Origin: Acetobacter sp. UBA5411
Lineage (GTDB): Bacteria > Pseudomonadota > Alphaproteobacteria > Acetobacterales > Acetobacteraceae
NCBI RefSeq assembly: GCF_002409645.1
Contig: NZ_DHNR01000031.1
Location: forward strand, 103,169-167,168
DNA length: 64,000 bases
Direction of reading: 5' to 3'
Shown: positions 36,404-45,464 of the stretch, in pieces
Position numbering within the stretch: position 1 is the first letter of the stretch
How the letters are laid out: each line of letters starts with the position of its first letter
Made by a program: the position numbers and the translations under genes
Notes under the pieces: generated by a model
Database searches by the model: none
Seen by the model: only the letters and a program-made list of their open reading frames with translations
Told to the model about the DNA's origin: nothing

Positions 36404-37333
36404 TTGAAAATCATCATCGACACAGATCCGGGACAGGATGACGCCCTGACAATTCTCCTCGCGCTCGCCAGTCCCGAGATCGAGTTGCTTGGCGTCACCA
36501 CGGTCTCGGGAAATGTCGATGTTGATCAGGCGACCATCAACGCCCTGAAGACAATGGAACTGGGCGGTCGGCCTGATATTCCGGTATGTCGGGGAGCAGA
36601 ACGGCCGCTCCTGCGTGCGCCCGTCAACGCTACGCATGTGCATGGTCGGACGGGTTTTGAAGGAGCGGACCTTCCTGACCCGGTGACGATGGCTTCTTCC
36701 GAGCATGCAGTCGATTTCCTCATCCGCTCCGTCATGGAAAACCCGGTCGGGGCGATCACGATCTGCGCCATCGGCCCCATGACCAATCTTGCGCTGGCCC
36801 TGTCACGTGAGCCCGCATTGCGAACGCGGATCGGACGGATTGTCACCATGTCAGGTGCTTTTTCAGAGGTCGGCAATATTACGCCCAGCGCAGAATTCAA
36901 TATTTATGTCGATCCCCATGCCGCCGCCATTGTGCTGGAATCAGGCATTCCCATCACCATGCTGCCGCTGGACGTGACGCATACTCTGCACACGAGTGCC
37001 GCTCGTATGGCGCGTCTGGCGGCCATTCCCAACCGCGTCGGTCCGGTCGTTGCTGACTGGTTGCGGTTCGAGAAACGTTTTGAAGCCAACAAATACGGTA
37101 CGGATGGCGGCCCGCTGCATGATCCGAACACTGTGCTCTGGCTTCTCAAGCCGGACCTCTATCGCGGAAGGCAGGTTAATGTGCGGGTGGAGACCGGCAG
37201 CGAGCTGACAATGGGTATGACGGTCGTGGACTGGTGGGGTATCAGCGATTTACCGAAAAACGTTCTGTTTCTCAGGAAGTGTGATGTTGATGCCGCTTAT
37301 GATCTCATAACGGAGCGTCTGGCTCGTTTCTGA
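36404..37333 (+). CDS. Nucleoside hydrolase (IunH/RihA family)
   Basis: 309 aa, hydrolyses the N-glycosidic bond of nucleosides in salvage. The Ca-binding N-terminus MKIIIDTDPGQDDALTILLA carries the DxDxGxDD signature, and later blocks are AEFNIYVDPHAAAIVLESG and GTDGGPLHDPNTVLWLL with the catalytic His-Asp region. Substrate preference (pyrimidine or purine) cannot be told. It starts at TTG 36404 after AGGAG. The ester hydrolase gene follows in the same direction 187 bp on. Confidence 0.9.
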   Translation: MKIIIDTDPGQDDALTILLALASPEIELLGVTTVSGNVDVDQATINALKTMELGGRPDIPVCRGAERPLLRAPVNATHVHGRTGFEGADLPDPVTMASSEHAVDFLIRSVMENPVGAITICAIGPMTNLALALSREPALRTRIGRIVTMSGAFSEVGNITPSAEFNIYVDPHAAAIVLESGIPITMLPLDVTHTLHTSAARMARLAAIPNRVGPVVADWLRFEKRFEANKYGTDGGPLHDPNTVLWLLKPDLYRGRQVNVRVETGSELTMGMTVVDWWGISDLPKNVLFLRKCDVDAAYDLITERLARF

Positions 37334-37520
37334 CGTTCGTTACTGTTTGTGGATTCCTTCCAGTATTTCAGGATGTTGTTACGTGATGCTTTTCGACAGA
37401 GAAAAATTTTTCAGGGCCGTCTTTTCCGGGAAGGCGATGTGCTCAGAAGCTTTCGAGAAAACGGCTTCACCGTGAGAAAACAAAACCTGCGCAGGACTCA
37501 CACATGATCCGCAGACTGTA

Positions 37521-39518
37521 GTGCCTTTGAGCCAGCCATCCTCGCTTCGTTCTGATACGAAACTCTTTTGCAGATTTCGATCAGTCATAGCTGAAATCAG
37601 TCGAAATGGCCGACAGGCGATGACAGCAGTTGTCTTTTCCCTGCTGCTCGCTGCCTGCACGTCATCGATCAACCATCCGAAGACAACCGAGATGGAAGAT
37701 CATCGTTATGCCGTCGATATTTCCATGCGAGACGGGGTCCGGCTGCATACGGTTATCCTGCTTCCCAAAGAGGTTTCCCACAAGGCCGTTCATCTGCCGA
37801 TCCTGCTCACGAGAACAATCTACGGAGCCGACGATATCACCCATCAGATGGATGATCAGAGCGGGGCCAGCCCATTTGACGGGTGGGGAAGGCGGCTTGT
37901 CGGCGGTCCCTATATTCGGGTTTTACAGGATGTTCGCGGCCAGAACCGGTCGGGCGGAGAGTTTGTTGTCACGGGGCCGCTGGCCCATACGGCAGACAAT
38001 CATACCTCGACGGATGAATCCACCGACGCTTACGACACGATCGACTGGCTTGTTCATCATGTAGCCGAAGCGGATGGTCAAGTCGGGCTGATCGGCACTT
38101 CTTATGACGGCTTCACCACCCTGATGGGGCTGATTGACGCGCATCCTGCGTTGAAGGTCGCCGTAGCTGTCAATCCGATGGTCGATGGATGGCGTGGTGA
38201 CGACTGGTTTCATAATGGTGCTTTTCGACAGCTATTGATTCCACAAATCGGTGCGGATGGAAAACATGCCGATATTTCGCTCCCTTCCTCCGTCAGCGAG
38301 CAGGCGCGTGCGTTTCTGCATGAAGGATCCGCAGGGGATTTCGGACACCGTCATGGTATCGATGATGTTGTTTTCTGGCGTGAAATCCTTACTCATCCAG
38401 CCTATGATTCCTACTGGCAGGCCAGAGCGCTTGATCGTGTTCTTTCTGCACATTCTCTGCATGTTCCCCTGATGCTGGTTCACGGTTTGTGGGATCAGGA
38501 GGATATCTATGGCGCGCTTGCCGTCTGGAAAGCTCTTCGGTCGCAGGGCAGGCGCGCCGACAGCATGTTCCTGACGATTGGACCGTGGCGACATGCACAG
38601 GCTCTTGAAGACGGAAGTGCTATCGGTGCTTTGCAATGGGGGCAGGACACCGCAGCATGGTGGCGTCAGGAGGTGCTGAAGCCGTTTCTCGCGCATTACC
38701 TCAAGGGGGCGCCGATGGATGTAGCACCTGTCACGGCGTTCCAGTCTGGAGCTGGACAATGGCTCGCTTTCCCGGATTGGCCTCCCGCCTCCACGATCCG
38801 TCCGCTTTATCTGCTTCCCGAGCATAAACTGGCTTTTACCGCCGGACCGAAGCGAATGCACACGCTGGGATATCGCTCCGATCCCGCTCATCCGGTTCCT
38901 TTCATGCCGGATGCAGGAGGTGCCGTTTCGGATGAAACGTGGCTGGCGGCTGATCAGCGCTTTGTCATGGGGCGTAATGACGTGCTGACTTTCACATCGG
39001 ATGAACTGACCCATCCCGTAACAGTTGAAGGTGCGCCTGTCGCTTATCTTGGAGCTTCAACCAGCGGGAATGATTCCGACTGGGTGGTGAAGTTGATTGA
39101 TGCCTATCCTGTGGATTCCAGGCAAAAGCCGGGAGTGTCAGGCGCTCTCATGCCGGTCGCAATGGATATTTTCCGAGGACGATATCGGAAATCTCTGGAG
39201 CATCCAGAACCTTTGCGATCAGGTGTGCTTCAGCCCTATCGGATCGTACTGCCAGAAGTTTCCCATACTTTTCAGCCCGGTCACAGGATTGTCGTGCAGA
39301 TCCAGTCGAGCTGGTTCCCGCTCTATGACCGCAATCCGCAGCGGTTTGTTCGTAATATCTTTCTTGCTCGCCCAACTGATTATCGCATGACTTACCAGCG
39401 CATCGCTGTAGGTGGTCCTTTGGCAAGCCATGTCGATCTTCCAGTCATGGACGATGGGAGTGTTCCCCTCTCGCGCAGACTGACGGTCGGTCCCGATGTT
39501 TCTCCTTCTCACCCGTGA
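37521..39518 (+). CDS. Alpha-amino-acid ester hydrolase-like lipoprotein (CocE/NonD family)
   Basis: 665 aa from GTG 37521; ATG 37620 is an alternative giving 632 aa. The stretch MTAVVFSLLLAACTSS contains an LLAAC lipobox, so the protein is probably lipidated. The nucleophile Ser lies in GTSYDGF (codon at 38100). The acid is Asp in WDQED, 131 residues later, and the His in GPWRHA lies 33 after that. The Asp 34 residues after Ser (RGDDW) and the Glu-Asp of DQED match the carboxylate cluster of alpha-amino-acid ester hydrolases, enzymes described from Acetobacter turbidans and Xanthomonas citri that act on amino-acid esters and beta-lactam side chains. Natural substrate unknown. Confidence 0.82.
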   Translation: MPLSQPSSLRSDTKLFCRFRSVIAEISRNGRQAMTAVVFSLLLAACTSSINHPKTTEMEDHRYAVDISMRDGVRLHTVILLPKEVSHKAVHLPILLTRTIYGADDITHQMDDQSGASPFDGWGRRLVGGPYIRVLQDVRGQNRSGGEFVVTGPLAHTADNHTSTDESTDAYDTIDWLVHHVAEADGQVGLIGTSYDGFTTLMGLIDAHPALKVAVAVNPMVDGWRGDDWFHNGAFRQLLIPQIGADGKHADISLPSSVSEQARAFLHEGSAGDFGHRHGIDDVVFWREILTHPAYDSYWQARALDRVLSAHSLHVPLMLVHGLWDQEDIYGALAVWKALRSQGRRADSMFLTIGPWRHAQALEDGSAIGALQWGQDTAAWWRQEVLKPFLAHYLKGAPMDVAPVTAFQSGAGQWLAFPDWPPASTIRPLYLLPEHKLAFTAGPKRMHTLGYRSDPAHPVPFMPDAGGAVSDETWLAADQRFVMGRNDVLTFTSDELTHPVTVEGAPVAYLGASTSGNDSDWVVKLIDAYPVDSRQKPGVSGALMPVAMDIFRGRYRKSLEHPEPLRSGVLQPYRIVLPEVSHTFQPGHRIVVQIQSSWFPLYDRNPQRFVRNIFLARPTDYRMTYQRIAVGGPLASHVDLPVMDDGSVPLSRRLTVGPDVSPSHP

Positions 39519-39659
39519 TAAGGATGAGAAGTGGAAAAAGCCCACAAACAGGCTGATATTCTGTTTGCGTGAAATCGGGAGACAGAGCGGATATTTTAGC
39601 TTTTGATGGATACTTTCCATGCCAAAACGAATGACGCAAGGTGATGGAGACGTAGCACC

Positions 39660-40439
39660 ATGAAGCGGACAGCGGACCTGCCCTGTCATCCACCGCCTGT
39701 CGTGGGGTTTTCTGACAGCTATATCGGTGGTTTTGTTGATGGTCTCCACGCTCATGACCGGGCGCAACTGTCGGTGTTCCTGGCAGGAAGTGTGACGATC
39801 AACACGCTGGACAAAAGTTTCGTGCTTGGTCCCGGTCAGGCCATGTGGATTCCCGCCAACACACTGCATCAGGCCAACTGTCGGACAGACCTGATATTTC
39901 AGGTCGTGTATGTCGATGATGATTTCGTCGGTTCTGATCTGCCCTGCAAGATGTTTGATCTTTCCACTCTGGTGAGGGGGCTGGTCGATGAAATTATCTC
40001 CATGCGCTTCGATTTCACCATGGATGAGCGGATGTCGGTCATCGCGCGTCTGCTGGTCGACGAAATCAGACGCGCCCCCCGGATCGCGGAACGCCTGCTC
40101 CTGCCGTCCGATCTTCGGTTACGCCGTGTGTGTGAGGCGATCATGCTGCAACCTGGTGATTGCCATGACATTGATTACTGGGCCCGCGAAACAGGTATGG
40201 CGCGACGCACCTTTACCCGGCTCTTTCAGCAGCAAATGGGTATGGGATTTGCGGCATGGCGGCGCCGGGTACGGGTGATCGAGGCTGCGTCCCGTATTGC
40301 GGCGGGTCAGCCGATCTCGAAGGTCGCCTTCGATCTCGGGTATGACAACGCCAGCAGTTTCAGCACCATGTTCCACCGGACCTTCGGTGTTGCTCCCCGT
40401 ACCCTGCGCTTCAATGCGGAGCCAGATTCACAAGTCTGA
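39660..40439 (+). CDS. AraC-family regulator with cupin-like sensor domain
   Basis: 259 aa. N-terminal beta-barrel sensor (AHDRAQLSVFLAGSVTINTLDK, GPGQAMWIPANTLHQAN) as in AraC-type ligand domains, then two helix-turn-helix units (WARETGMARRTFTRLFQQQMGMG and PISKVAFDLGYDNASSFSTMFHRTFG). It lies directly upstream of, and in the same direction as, a siderophore receptor, with 263 bp between. Regulation of that receptor is likely by context but unproven. ATG 39660 has GGAG about 10 nt upstream. Confidence 0.88.
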   Translation: MKRTADLPCHPPPVVGFSDSYIGGFVDGLHAHDRAQLSVFLAGSVTINTLDKSFVLGPGQAMWIPANTLHQANCRTDLIFQVVYVDDDFVGSDLPCKMFDLSTLVRGLVDEIISMRFDFTMDERMSVIARLLVDEIRRAPRIAERLLLPSDLRLRRVCEAIMLQPGDCHDIDYWARETGMARRTFTRLFQQQMGMGFAAWRRRVRVIEAASRIAAGQPISKVAFDLGYDNASSFSTMFHRTFGVAPRTLRFNAEPDSQV

Positions 40440-40625
40440 TGTCTGCGGTGTTTCCACCACCATGAGGCTGTAGTTCTTCGTTTCCAGACCAAAATCCAGC
40501 AGATGAACACTGATCCGAAAGCCTGTTCGGTGATCCGGCGTCAGCGATCAGGCAGAATTTGCTCGTGTTCGGGCCAACCGCAGCCTTGCCGGTTGCTACA
40601 GGTTCCGAATGTGGTTAGGTGCGCA

Positions 40626-40644
40626 ATTAAGACTTATTCTTAAT
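40626..40644. promoter_or_regulatory. Inverted repeat before TonB receptor 2, candidate operator
   Basis: ATTAAGA and TCTTAAT are perfect 7-bp arms around CTTAT, 58 bp upstream of the receptor ATG. It is not a good Fur match (about 9 of 19). It may bind the adjacent AraC-family protein or another iron regulator. Confidence 0.5.
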
Positions 40645-40702
40645 ATTAACACGGACTGCCGCGTCCTCATGTAGCAGAGGCCGGTTACGAAATGAGTGGG
40701 GC

Positions 40703-42931
40703 ATGCAGCGCTACAGGATCATTTACTCGGCTCTTTTTTCGCTTGTTCTGAGTGATGCCGCTCTTGCCGCCGAGCAGGAGAAAAAAACGACGGAGGCGCC
40801 TCGATCTTCCGGAACCGCAGCCGTCAATCAGTCCTCTACGGGCAAGACCAGCAGTCCGGCGGCAAGACGCGCAACAACCGTTGAAAAGATCATGGTGCGT
40901 GGCCGCATACCGGCAACCGTGGCCTCTTCCGCCACCAAGACGAATACGCCTCTGGTCGAGACGGCGCAGTCGGTCACTGTCATCACGCGCGACGAAATGG
41001 ATGCGCGTGGCGTGCTCAATCTCAATCAGGCCATACGTTATGCAGCCGGTGTGACAGCCGACACCCGTGGCGGTGAAGGAACACGGTACGATCTCTACGA
41101 TTTGCGCGGCTTTACGGTGCCAACCTTTCTTGATGGGCTGAAATTACAGGACAGCCCCACAGGTTTTGCTGTTGCCCAGACCGATACGTTCCGTCTTGAT
41201 CGTGTCGAGGTTCTGAAAGGGCCTGCTTCGGCGTTGTATGGACAGTCCAGTCCGGGTGGTCTCACGGCATTGTCCAGCAAGCTACCGACCAATCAGCGGT
41301 TTTATGGAGGCGTCACCACCACCGGCGGTATGTTCGATCTCTATCGTGTCGATGCCGATGTCGGTGGTTTCGCAACGAAAGATGGCCTCGTGCGGTACCG
41401 TATTTACGGCACGGCGAACGGGCAGCACACTCAACTCAGCAGGACAGGAAGCCGACGTTTCAGCATCAGTCCGTCCTTTACGTTTGGAGGGGACGGCCCG
41501 ACCACTCTGACTCTGTTAGGTAATTATCAGTACGATCCTGAAAATGGATCTTACGGTGGTGTCCCGTTGGTCGGATCTCTCAAACGGGCATCCTACGGTT
41601 ACCTGCCGCGCAATTTCTATGATGGCGATGTGCCTTCGGAGAAATTCAACCGGCGGCATGGCGCGCTGACCTATATGTTCAATCATAACTTCAATGATGA
41701 CTGGAGTTTCAGCACGCGCGGCCGCTACGACGATATACGCACGATCTATCGCAGTGTCTATAACAATGGTTATTACGACAGTGACGATGGCAATAGCGGT
41801 CAAATGCTGTCACGTTCTGCCTACGGTACGCAGGAGCACACTTACAATCTCGCCTTCGACAGCCAGTTCAAGGGCCATGTCCGTACAGGCCCGTTGCGTC
41901 ATGTGATGATGTTCGGCTTTGATTACATGCAGCAGCGGGCGAACGATCACGAAGCCTATGGTGATGCGCCGGATCTGGATGTGCTGCATCCAGACTATCA
42001 CATGGACATCGCTCCTCTGACGCCATATCTGGACTATGTGACAAGATCGCACCAGATCGGCGCTTATGGTCAGGATGAAATCCGCTGGAAGCGTCTGATC
42101 CTGACAGGAAGTATCAGACATGACTGGTATAGTTCTGACCAGATCGAGCGGATCGGCCAGACAGACACCCGTCAGAGCGCAGGCCAGATCACATGGCGCG
42201 CATCCGGTCTGTATCATTTCGATTTCGGTCTTGCGCCCTATATCAGCTATTCGACTTCTTTTCAGCCTCAGTCAGGAAGTGTCTCAAATGATGGAGGACT
42301 TACAAGACGTCAGGCCAGTCCGTCTCTGGGCAAGCAGCTTGAAGGAGGCGTGAAATATCAGATTCCCGGGACCTCAGTTCTGTTTACGGCTGCCGGGTTT
42401 CATATCGAACAGAGCAATGTTCTCGTCTCTGTGGCCAATACAGGATATAATATTCAGAGCGGTCTTGTGCATTCAGATGGTTTCGAGTTTGAAGCACATG
42501 CACAGCCCTATAAAAACCTCATGATCACGGCAGCTGTCAGCGTCCAGAAGGTGCATGATGACTCAACCGGAAAGCCACTGATCCAGTCGGGCAAGGGAAA
42601 TGCTTCTCTATTCGCATTTTACACGATACCAAAAGGAAAGTTAAAGGGTTTTGGTTTTGGGGGTGGAATGCGGTATTCGGCCAAAGCCTATGGCGGTGAA
42701 GCGACGTACGGTAGTGTCTGGCTTCCGCAATATGCGCTTTTCGATGCTTCCGTGGCCTACGATCTGGGCAATCTGTCCAGCTCACTCCATGGATGGAAAA
42801 TGTCAGCCAATGTCCGTAATCTTTTTGACAAACACTACATCTCGAACTGCTTTGCTTATGGCACTGACGGCGAGTATTGCTATTACGGAGAGAGGCGAAA
42901 TGCTCAGGCCAGCATAGGATACAGCTGGTAA
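40703..42931 (+). CDS. TonB-dependent ferric-siderophore receptor 2
   Basis: 742 aa, outer-membrane receptor. A signal peptide (MQRYRIIYSALFSLVLSDAALA) is followed by an Ala/Pro/Thr/Ser-rich region, then the plug with ETAQSVTVITRDEMDARGVLN, LYDLRGFTVPTFLDG and VLKGPASALYGQSSPGG. The barrel ends YISNCFAYGTDGEYCYYGERR...ASIGYSW with a terminal Trp. It has the same fold and paired Cys as receptor 1 but belongs to another operon with an AraC regulator. Confidence 0.92.
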   Translation: MQRYRIIYSALFSLVLSDAALAAEQEKKTTEAPRSSGTAAVNQSSTGKTSSPAARRATTVEKIMVRGRIPATVASSATKTNTPLVETAQSVTVITRDEMDARGVLNLNQAIRYAAGVTADTRGGEGTRYDLYDLRGFTVPTFLDGLKLQDSPTGFAVAQTDTFRLDRVEVLKGPASALYGQSSPGGLTALSSKLPTNQRFYGGVTTTGGMFDLYRVDADVGGFATKDGLVRYRIYGTANGQHTQLSRTGSRRFSISPSFTFGGDGPTTLTLLGNYQYDPENGSYGGVPLVGSLKRASYGYLPRNFYDGDVPSEKFNRRHGALTYMFNHNFNDDWSFSTRGRYDDIRTIYRSVYNNGYYDSDDGNSGQMLSRSAYGTQEHTYNLAFDSQFKGHVRTGPLRHVMMFGFDYMQQRANDHEAYGDAPDLDVLHPDYHMDIAPLTPYLDYVTRSHQIGAYGQDEIRWKRLILTGSIRHDWYSSDQIERIGQTDTRQSAGQITWRASGLYHFDFGLAPYISYSTSFQPQSGSVSNDGGLTRRQASPSLGKQLEGGVKYQIPGTSVLFTAAGFHIEQSNVLVSVANTGYNIQSGLVHSDGFEFEAHAQPYKNLMITAAVSVQKVHDDSTGKPLIQSGKGNASLFAFYTIPKGKLKGFGFGGGMRYSAKAYGGEATYGSVWLPQYALFDASVAYDLGNLSSSLHGWKMSANVRNLFDKHYISNCFAYGTDGEYCYYGERRNAQASIGYSW

Positions 42932-42969
42932 AAAGCTTTTTCTGAAAAATCCTGTGTAAATCATCAAGA

Positions 42970-43040
42970 AGTTTTTGGTGAAGCTTTTTTCAAAAAGCTT
43001 CAGAGAATGTCGCCTTTTTGAAAAAAGGCGACACCCAAAA
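42970..43040. repeat. Family B palindromic repeat, copy 3 (fullest copy)
   Basis: TTTTTGGTGAAGCTTTTTTC leads into AAAAAGCTTC; the GAAGC...GCTTC palindrome spans 42980-43001. A second near-perfect palindrome, TGTCGCCTTTTT with AAAAAGGCGACA, follows at 43008-43033. It lies between the convergent receptor 2 and threonine aldolase genes. Confidence 0.82.
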
Positions 43041-43172
43041 GCTTTATCAAGTCAGAAAGCTGCACGCCCCATAAAACACTCCCTTGAAAACGGAGGTTTT
43101 GCACCTTTTGTGCCAGACAAGGACGCACCCTGCTCCATCAGCCGGATTCCATTCCAGCCGATGGAGCGCCCA

Positions 43173-44288
43173 CTACTCTATCGACGCCAACGCCTCAAGC
43201 AGTGCATCGATATCAGCAGGCTGCGTGTCATAAGACGTGACAAAGCGCACCAGCGTGCCTTCCACACCCGGAGGCGCAGTCCTGCGAAGGAAGATATATC
43301 CGGCCGCCTCAAGCCCCTGCACCAGCAGTTCAGGCATGATGGCGAAAACCTCGTTCGCCTGTGTGTCGAACGGTAGGGTCGCGCCCGGGTGACGCAGGAG
43401 ACCTCGCGCAAGACGACCGGCCATTTCGTTGGCCTGCCGGGCGTTATGCAGCCAAAGATCATTCTCCAGCCATGCCAGAATCTGTGCACTGATGAAGCGC
43501 TGCTTGGACCAGAGATGACCGGCGCGCTTGATGCGGCGCTCCATGTCTTCGGCCAGCGTTGTGTTGAAGATCACCACCATTTCGGCGGCAAGGGCACCGC
43601 TTTTGGTCGCGCCGAGCGAGAGAATATCCACACCGGCACGCCAAGTCGCATCCGCTGGCGCGCAACCCAGATGCGCCAGAGCATTGCCGAAACGGGCACC
43701 ATCCATATGCACGCCCATGCCCGCGTCATGAGCAAGCGAAGTCAACTCGACAAGCTGCTCGATCGTATAGACGGTTCCCCATTCCGTGGCTTGTGAGAGG
43801 GAGAGAGCGGCCGGGCGGCTGAGACGTCGTCCACCGGCCTGAAGATCGGCAATAGTACGCCCCAGCAGGTCGGTATGCATCCGGCCTTCAGCCGACGGAA
43901 TCGGGCATAGCTTGGCCCCGCTGGTGAAGAATTCCGGCGCACCGCATTCCCGGCGAAAGATATGGGAACTCTCATCGCACAGGACCGCGCCCCAGGGCGG
44001 AGTCAGGGCCGTGAGCGCGAGACCGTTGGCTGCCGTGCCTGTTGCGACGGGGAAAACCCGGGCTTCGGCTTCAAAGACTTCGGACACGCGGGCTTCGAGG
44101 CGGGCGGTCCAGGCGTCATCGCCATGAGCCGGGGCATCGCCTGTATTCGCAGCCGTGATAGCGGTCAGAATCTCGGGACAGACCGGTCCCACATTGTCGC
44201 TCATGAAGTTCGTGCGTATACGCTGCGACCCAGTGTCGTCATCCGGTAACGTGTCACTGAGCGGCGGTGTCTGAGCGGTCTGTTCCAT
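43173..44288 (-). CDS. ltaE: Low-specificity L-threonine aldolase (PLP-dependent)
   Basis: 371 aa. Cleaves threonine or allo-threonine to glycine and acetaldehyde. It shows SDNVGPVCPEI, FPVATGTAANGLAL, CDESSHIFRRECGAPEF, HMDGARFGNALAHLG and the PLP-lysine block DILSLGATKSGALAAEM. ATG 44288 follows GGAGG at 5 nt; the in-frame ATG at 44333 is not needed. Divergent from folD with 60 bp between. The subtype (L or allo) cannot be told. Confidence 0.87.
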   Translation of the reverse strand: MEQTAQTPPLSDTLPDDDTGSQRIRTNFMSDNVGPVCPEILTAITAANTGDAPAHGDDAWTARLEARVSEVFEAEARVFPVATGTAANGLALTALTPPWGAVLCDESSHIFRRECGAPEFFTSGAKLCPIPSAEGRMHTDLLGRTIADLQAGGRRLSRPAALSLSQATEWGTVYTIEQLVELTSLAHDAGMGVHMDGARFGNALAHLGCAPADATWRAGVDILSLGATKSGALAAEMVVIFNTTLAEDMERRIKRAGHLWSKQRFISAQILAWLENDLWLHNARQANEMAGRLARGLLRHPGATLPFDTQANEVFAIMPELLVQGLEAAGYIFLRRTAPPGVEGTLVRFVTSYDTQPADIDALLEALASIE

Positions 44289-44348
44289 GTCGCCTCCTGC
44301 CTTTTGATACGACCTGCCCATTCTAGCACCCATGGAAGGCCAAGCCCA

Positions 44349-45314
44349 ATGTCCGAAAAGACAGCGTCAGAAACAGCCAGCGGTTCCCCGGAAAACGCCG
44401 GAGCAGGCGCAAGTCTGATCGACGGCAAGGCTTTCGCGAAAAACCTGCGCCAGCGGACGGCCGACGAAGTCCGGGCTTTTCATGAGAAGCATGGTGTGAC
44501 ACCGGGGCTGGCTGTGGTGCTGGTCGGCAATGACCCTGCGAGCGAAGTCTATGTGCGGAACAAGGCGCTGGAGACGCATCGCGTGGGCATGCGTTCCTTC
44601 ATGCACATGTTGCCCGAGACGACGTCGGAAGCATCTCTGTTGCATCTGATTGAGCGTCTGAATGAGGATCCGGAAATTCACGGCATTCTCGTGCAGTTGC
44701 CGCTGCCGAAGCATATCGACCCGTTTTGCGTCACCAACGCCATTGCGCCGAACAAGGACGTCGATGGTCTCGGTGAGGTCAATGCGGGTCGTCTGATGAC
44801 GGGGCTGCCGGGGATCATCCCGTGCACGCCGCTCGGCTGTCTGATGCTGCTGAAATCCGAGTTGGGAGATCTGCGTGGACTGAACGCAACCGTCATTGGC
44901 GCGTCCAATCTGGTCGGCAAGCCGATGGCGCTGCTGCTGCTCAATGAGGGCTGCACGGTTTCCATCTGCCACATCGACACGGTTGATCCTGCGGCGATGT
45001 CCCGCACGGCGGATATTCTGGTTGTCGCGACAGGCAAAAGAGGGCTGGTGAAGAAGGACTGGGTGAAGCCCGGCGCGACCGTTATCGATGTCGGAATCAC
45101 CCGTATCCCCACGGAAGGCGGCAAGACCAGACTGGTCGGCGATGTAGACTTTGACGAGGTTGCGCCGATTGCCGGACGCATCACGCCGGTTCCGGGTGGC
45201 GTGGGACCGATGACCATCGCCTGCCTGTTGCGCAATACGTTGAAGGCCGCCCGCATGAGTGTTGGTGACAAGGCCTGCAAGGAAAGCGGCGACAAGAACT
45301 GGCTGCCTTACTGA
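44349..45314 (+). CDS. folD: Bifunctional methylenetetrahydrofolate dehydrogenase/cyclohydrolase
   Basis: 321 aa, makes 10-formyl-THF. Conserved blocks: PGLAVVLVGNDPASEVYVRNK, GILVQLPLPKHID, NPGRL-type region VNAGRLMTGLPGIIPCTPLG, ASNLVGKPMALLL and the C-terminal TPVPGGVGPMTIACLLRNT. The N-terminus has a poorly conserved 30-residue lead (TASETASGSPENAGAG). ATG 44349 is used. A family A repeat follows the stop. Confidence 0.96.
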   Translation: MSEKTASETASGSPENAGAGASLIDGKAFAKNLRQRTADEVRAFHEKHGVTPGLAVVLVGNDPASEVYVRNKALETHRVGMRSFMHMLPETTSEASLLHLIERLNEDPEIHGILVQLPLPKHIDPFCVTNAIAPNKDVDGLGEVNAGRLMTGLPGIIPCTPLGCLMLLKSELGDLRGLNATVIGASNLVGKPMALLLLNEGCTVSICHIDTVDPAAMSRTADILVVATGKRGLVKKDWVKPGATVIDVGITRIPTEGGKTRLVGDVDFDEVAPIAGRITPVPGGVGPMTIACLLRNTLKAARMSVGDKACKESGDKNWLPY

Positions 45315-45388
45315 AGAGCATAAACTGGGCTTTGCTCTGCACCCGGAAGGGATCATAAATCCCTTTACCCTTTATTTATTTTAACAAA

Positions 45389-45439
45389 ATGGGATCAAAG
45401 GGACTATGTCCCTTTGTGGGGTGCGGGGCAAAGCCCTGA
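45389..45439. repeat. Intergenic palindromic repeat, family A copy 3
   Basis: GGGATCAAAGGGACTATGTCC continues with CCTTTGTGGGGTGCGGGGC and AAAGCCCTGA, nearly identical to copy 2. It lies between the convergent folD and epimerase genes. Confidence 0.85.
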
Positions 45440-45464
45440 GAGCTACGGCCCGTTAAGCCAATAC

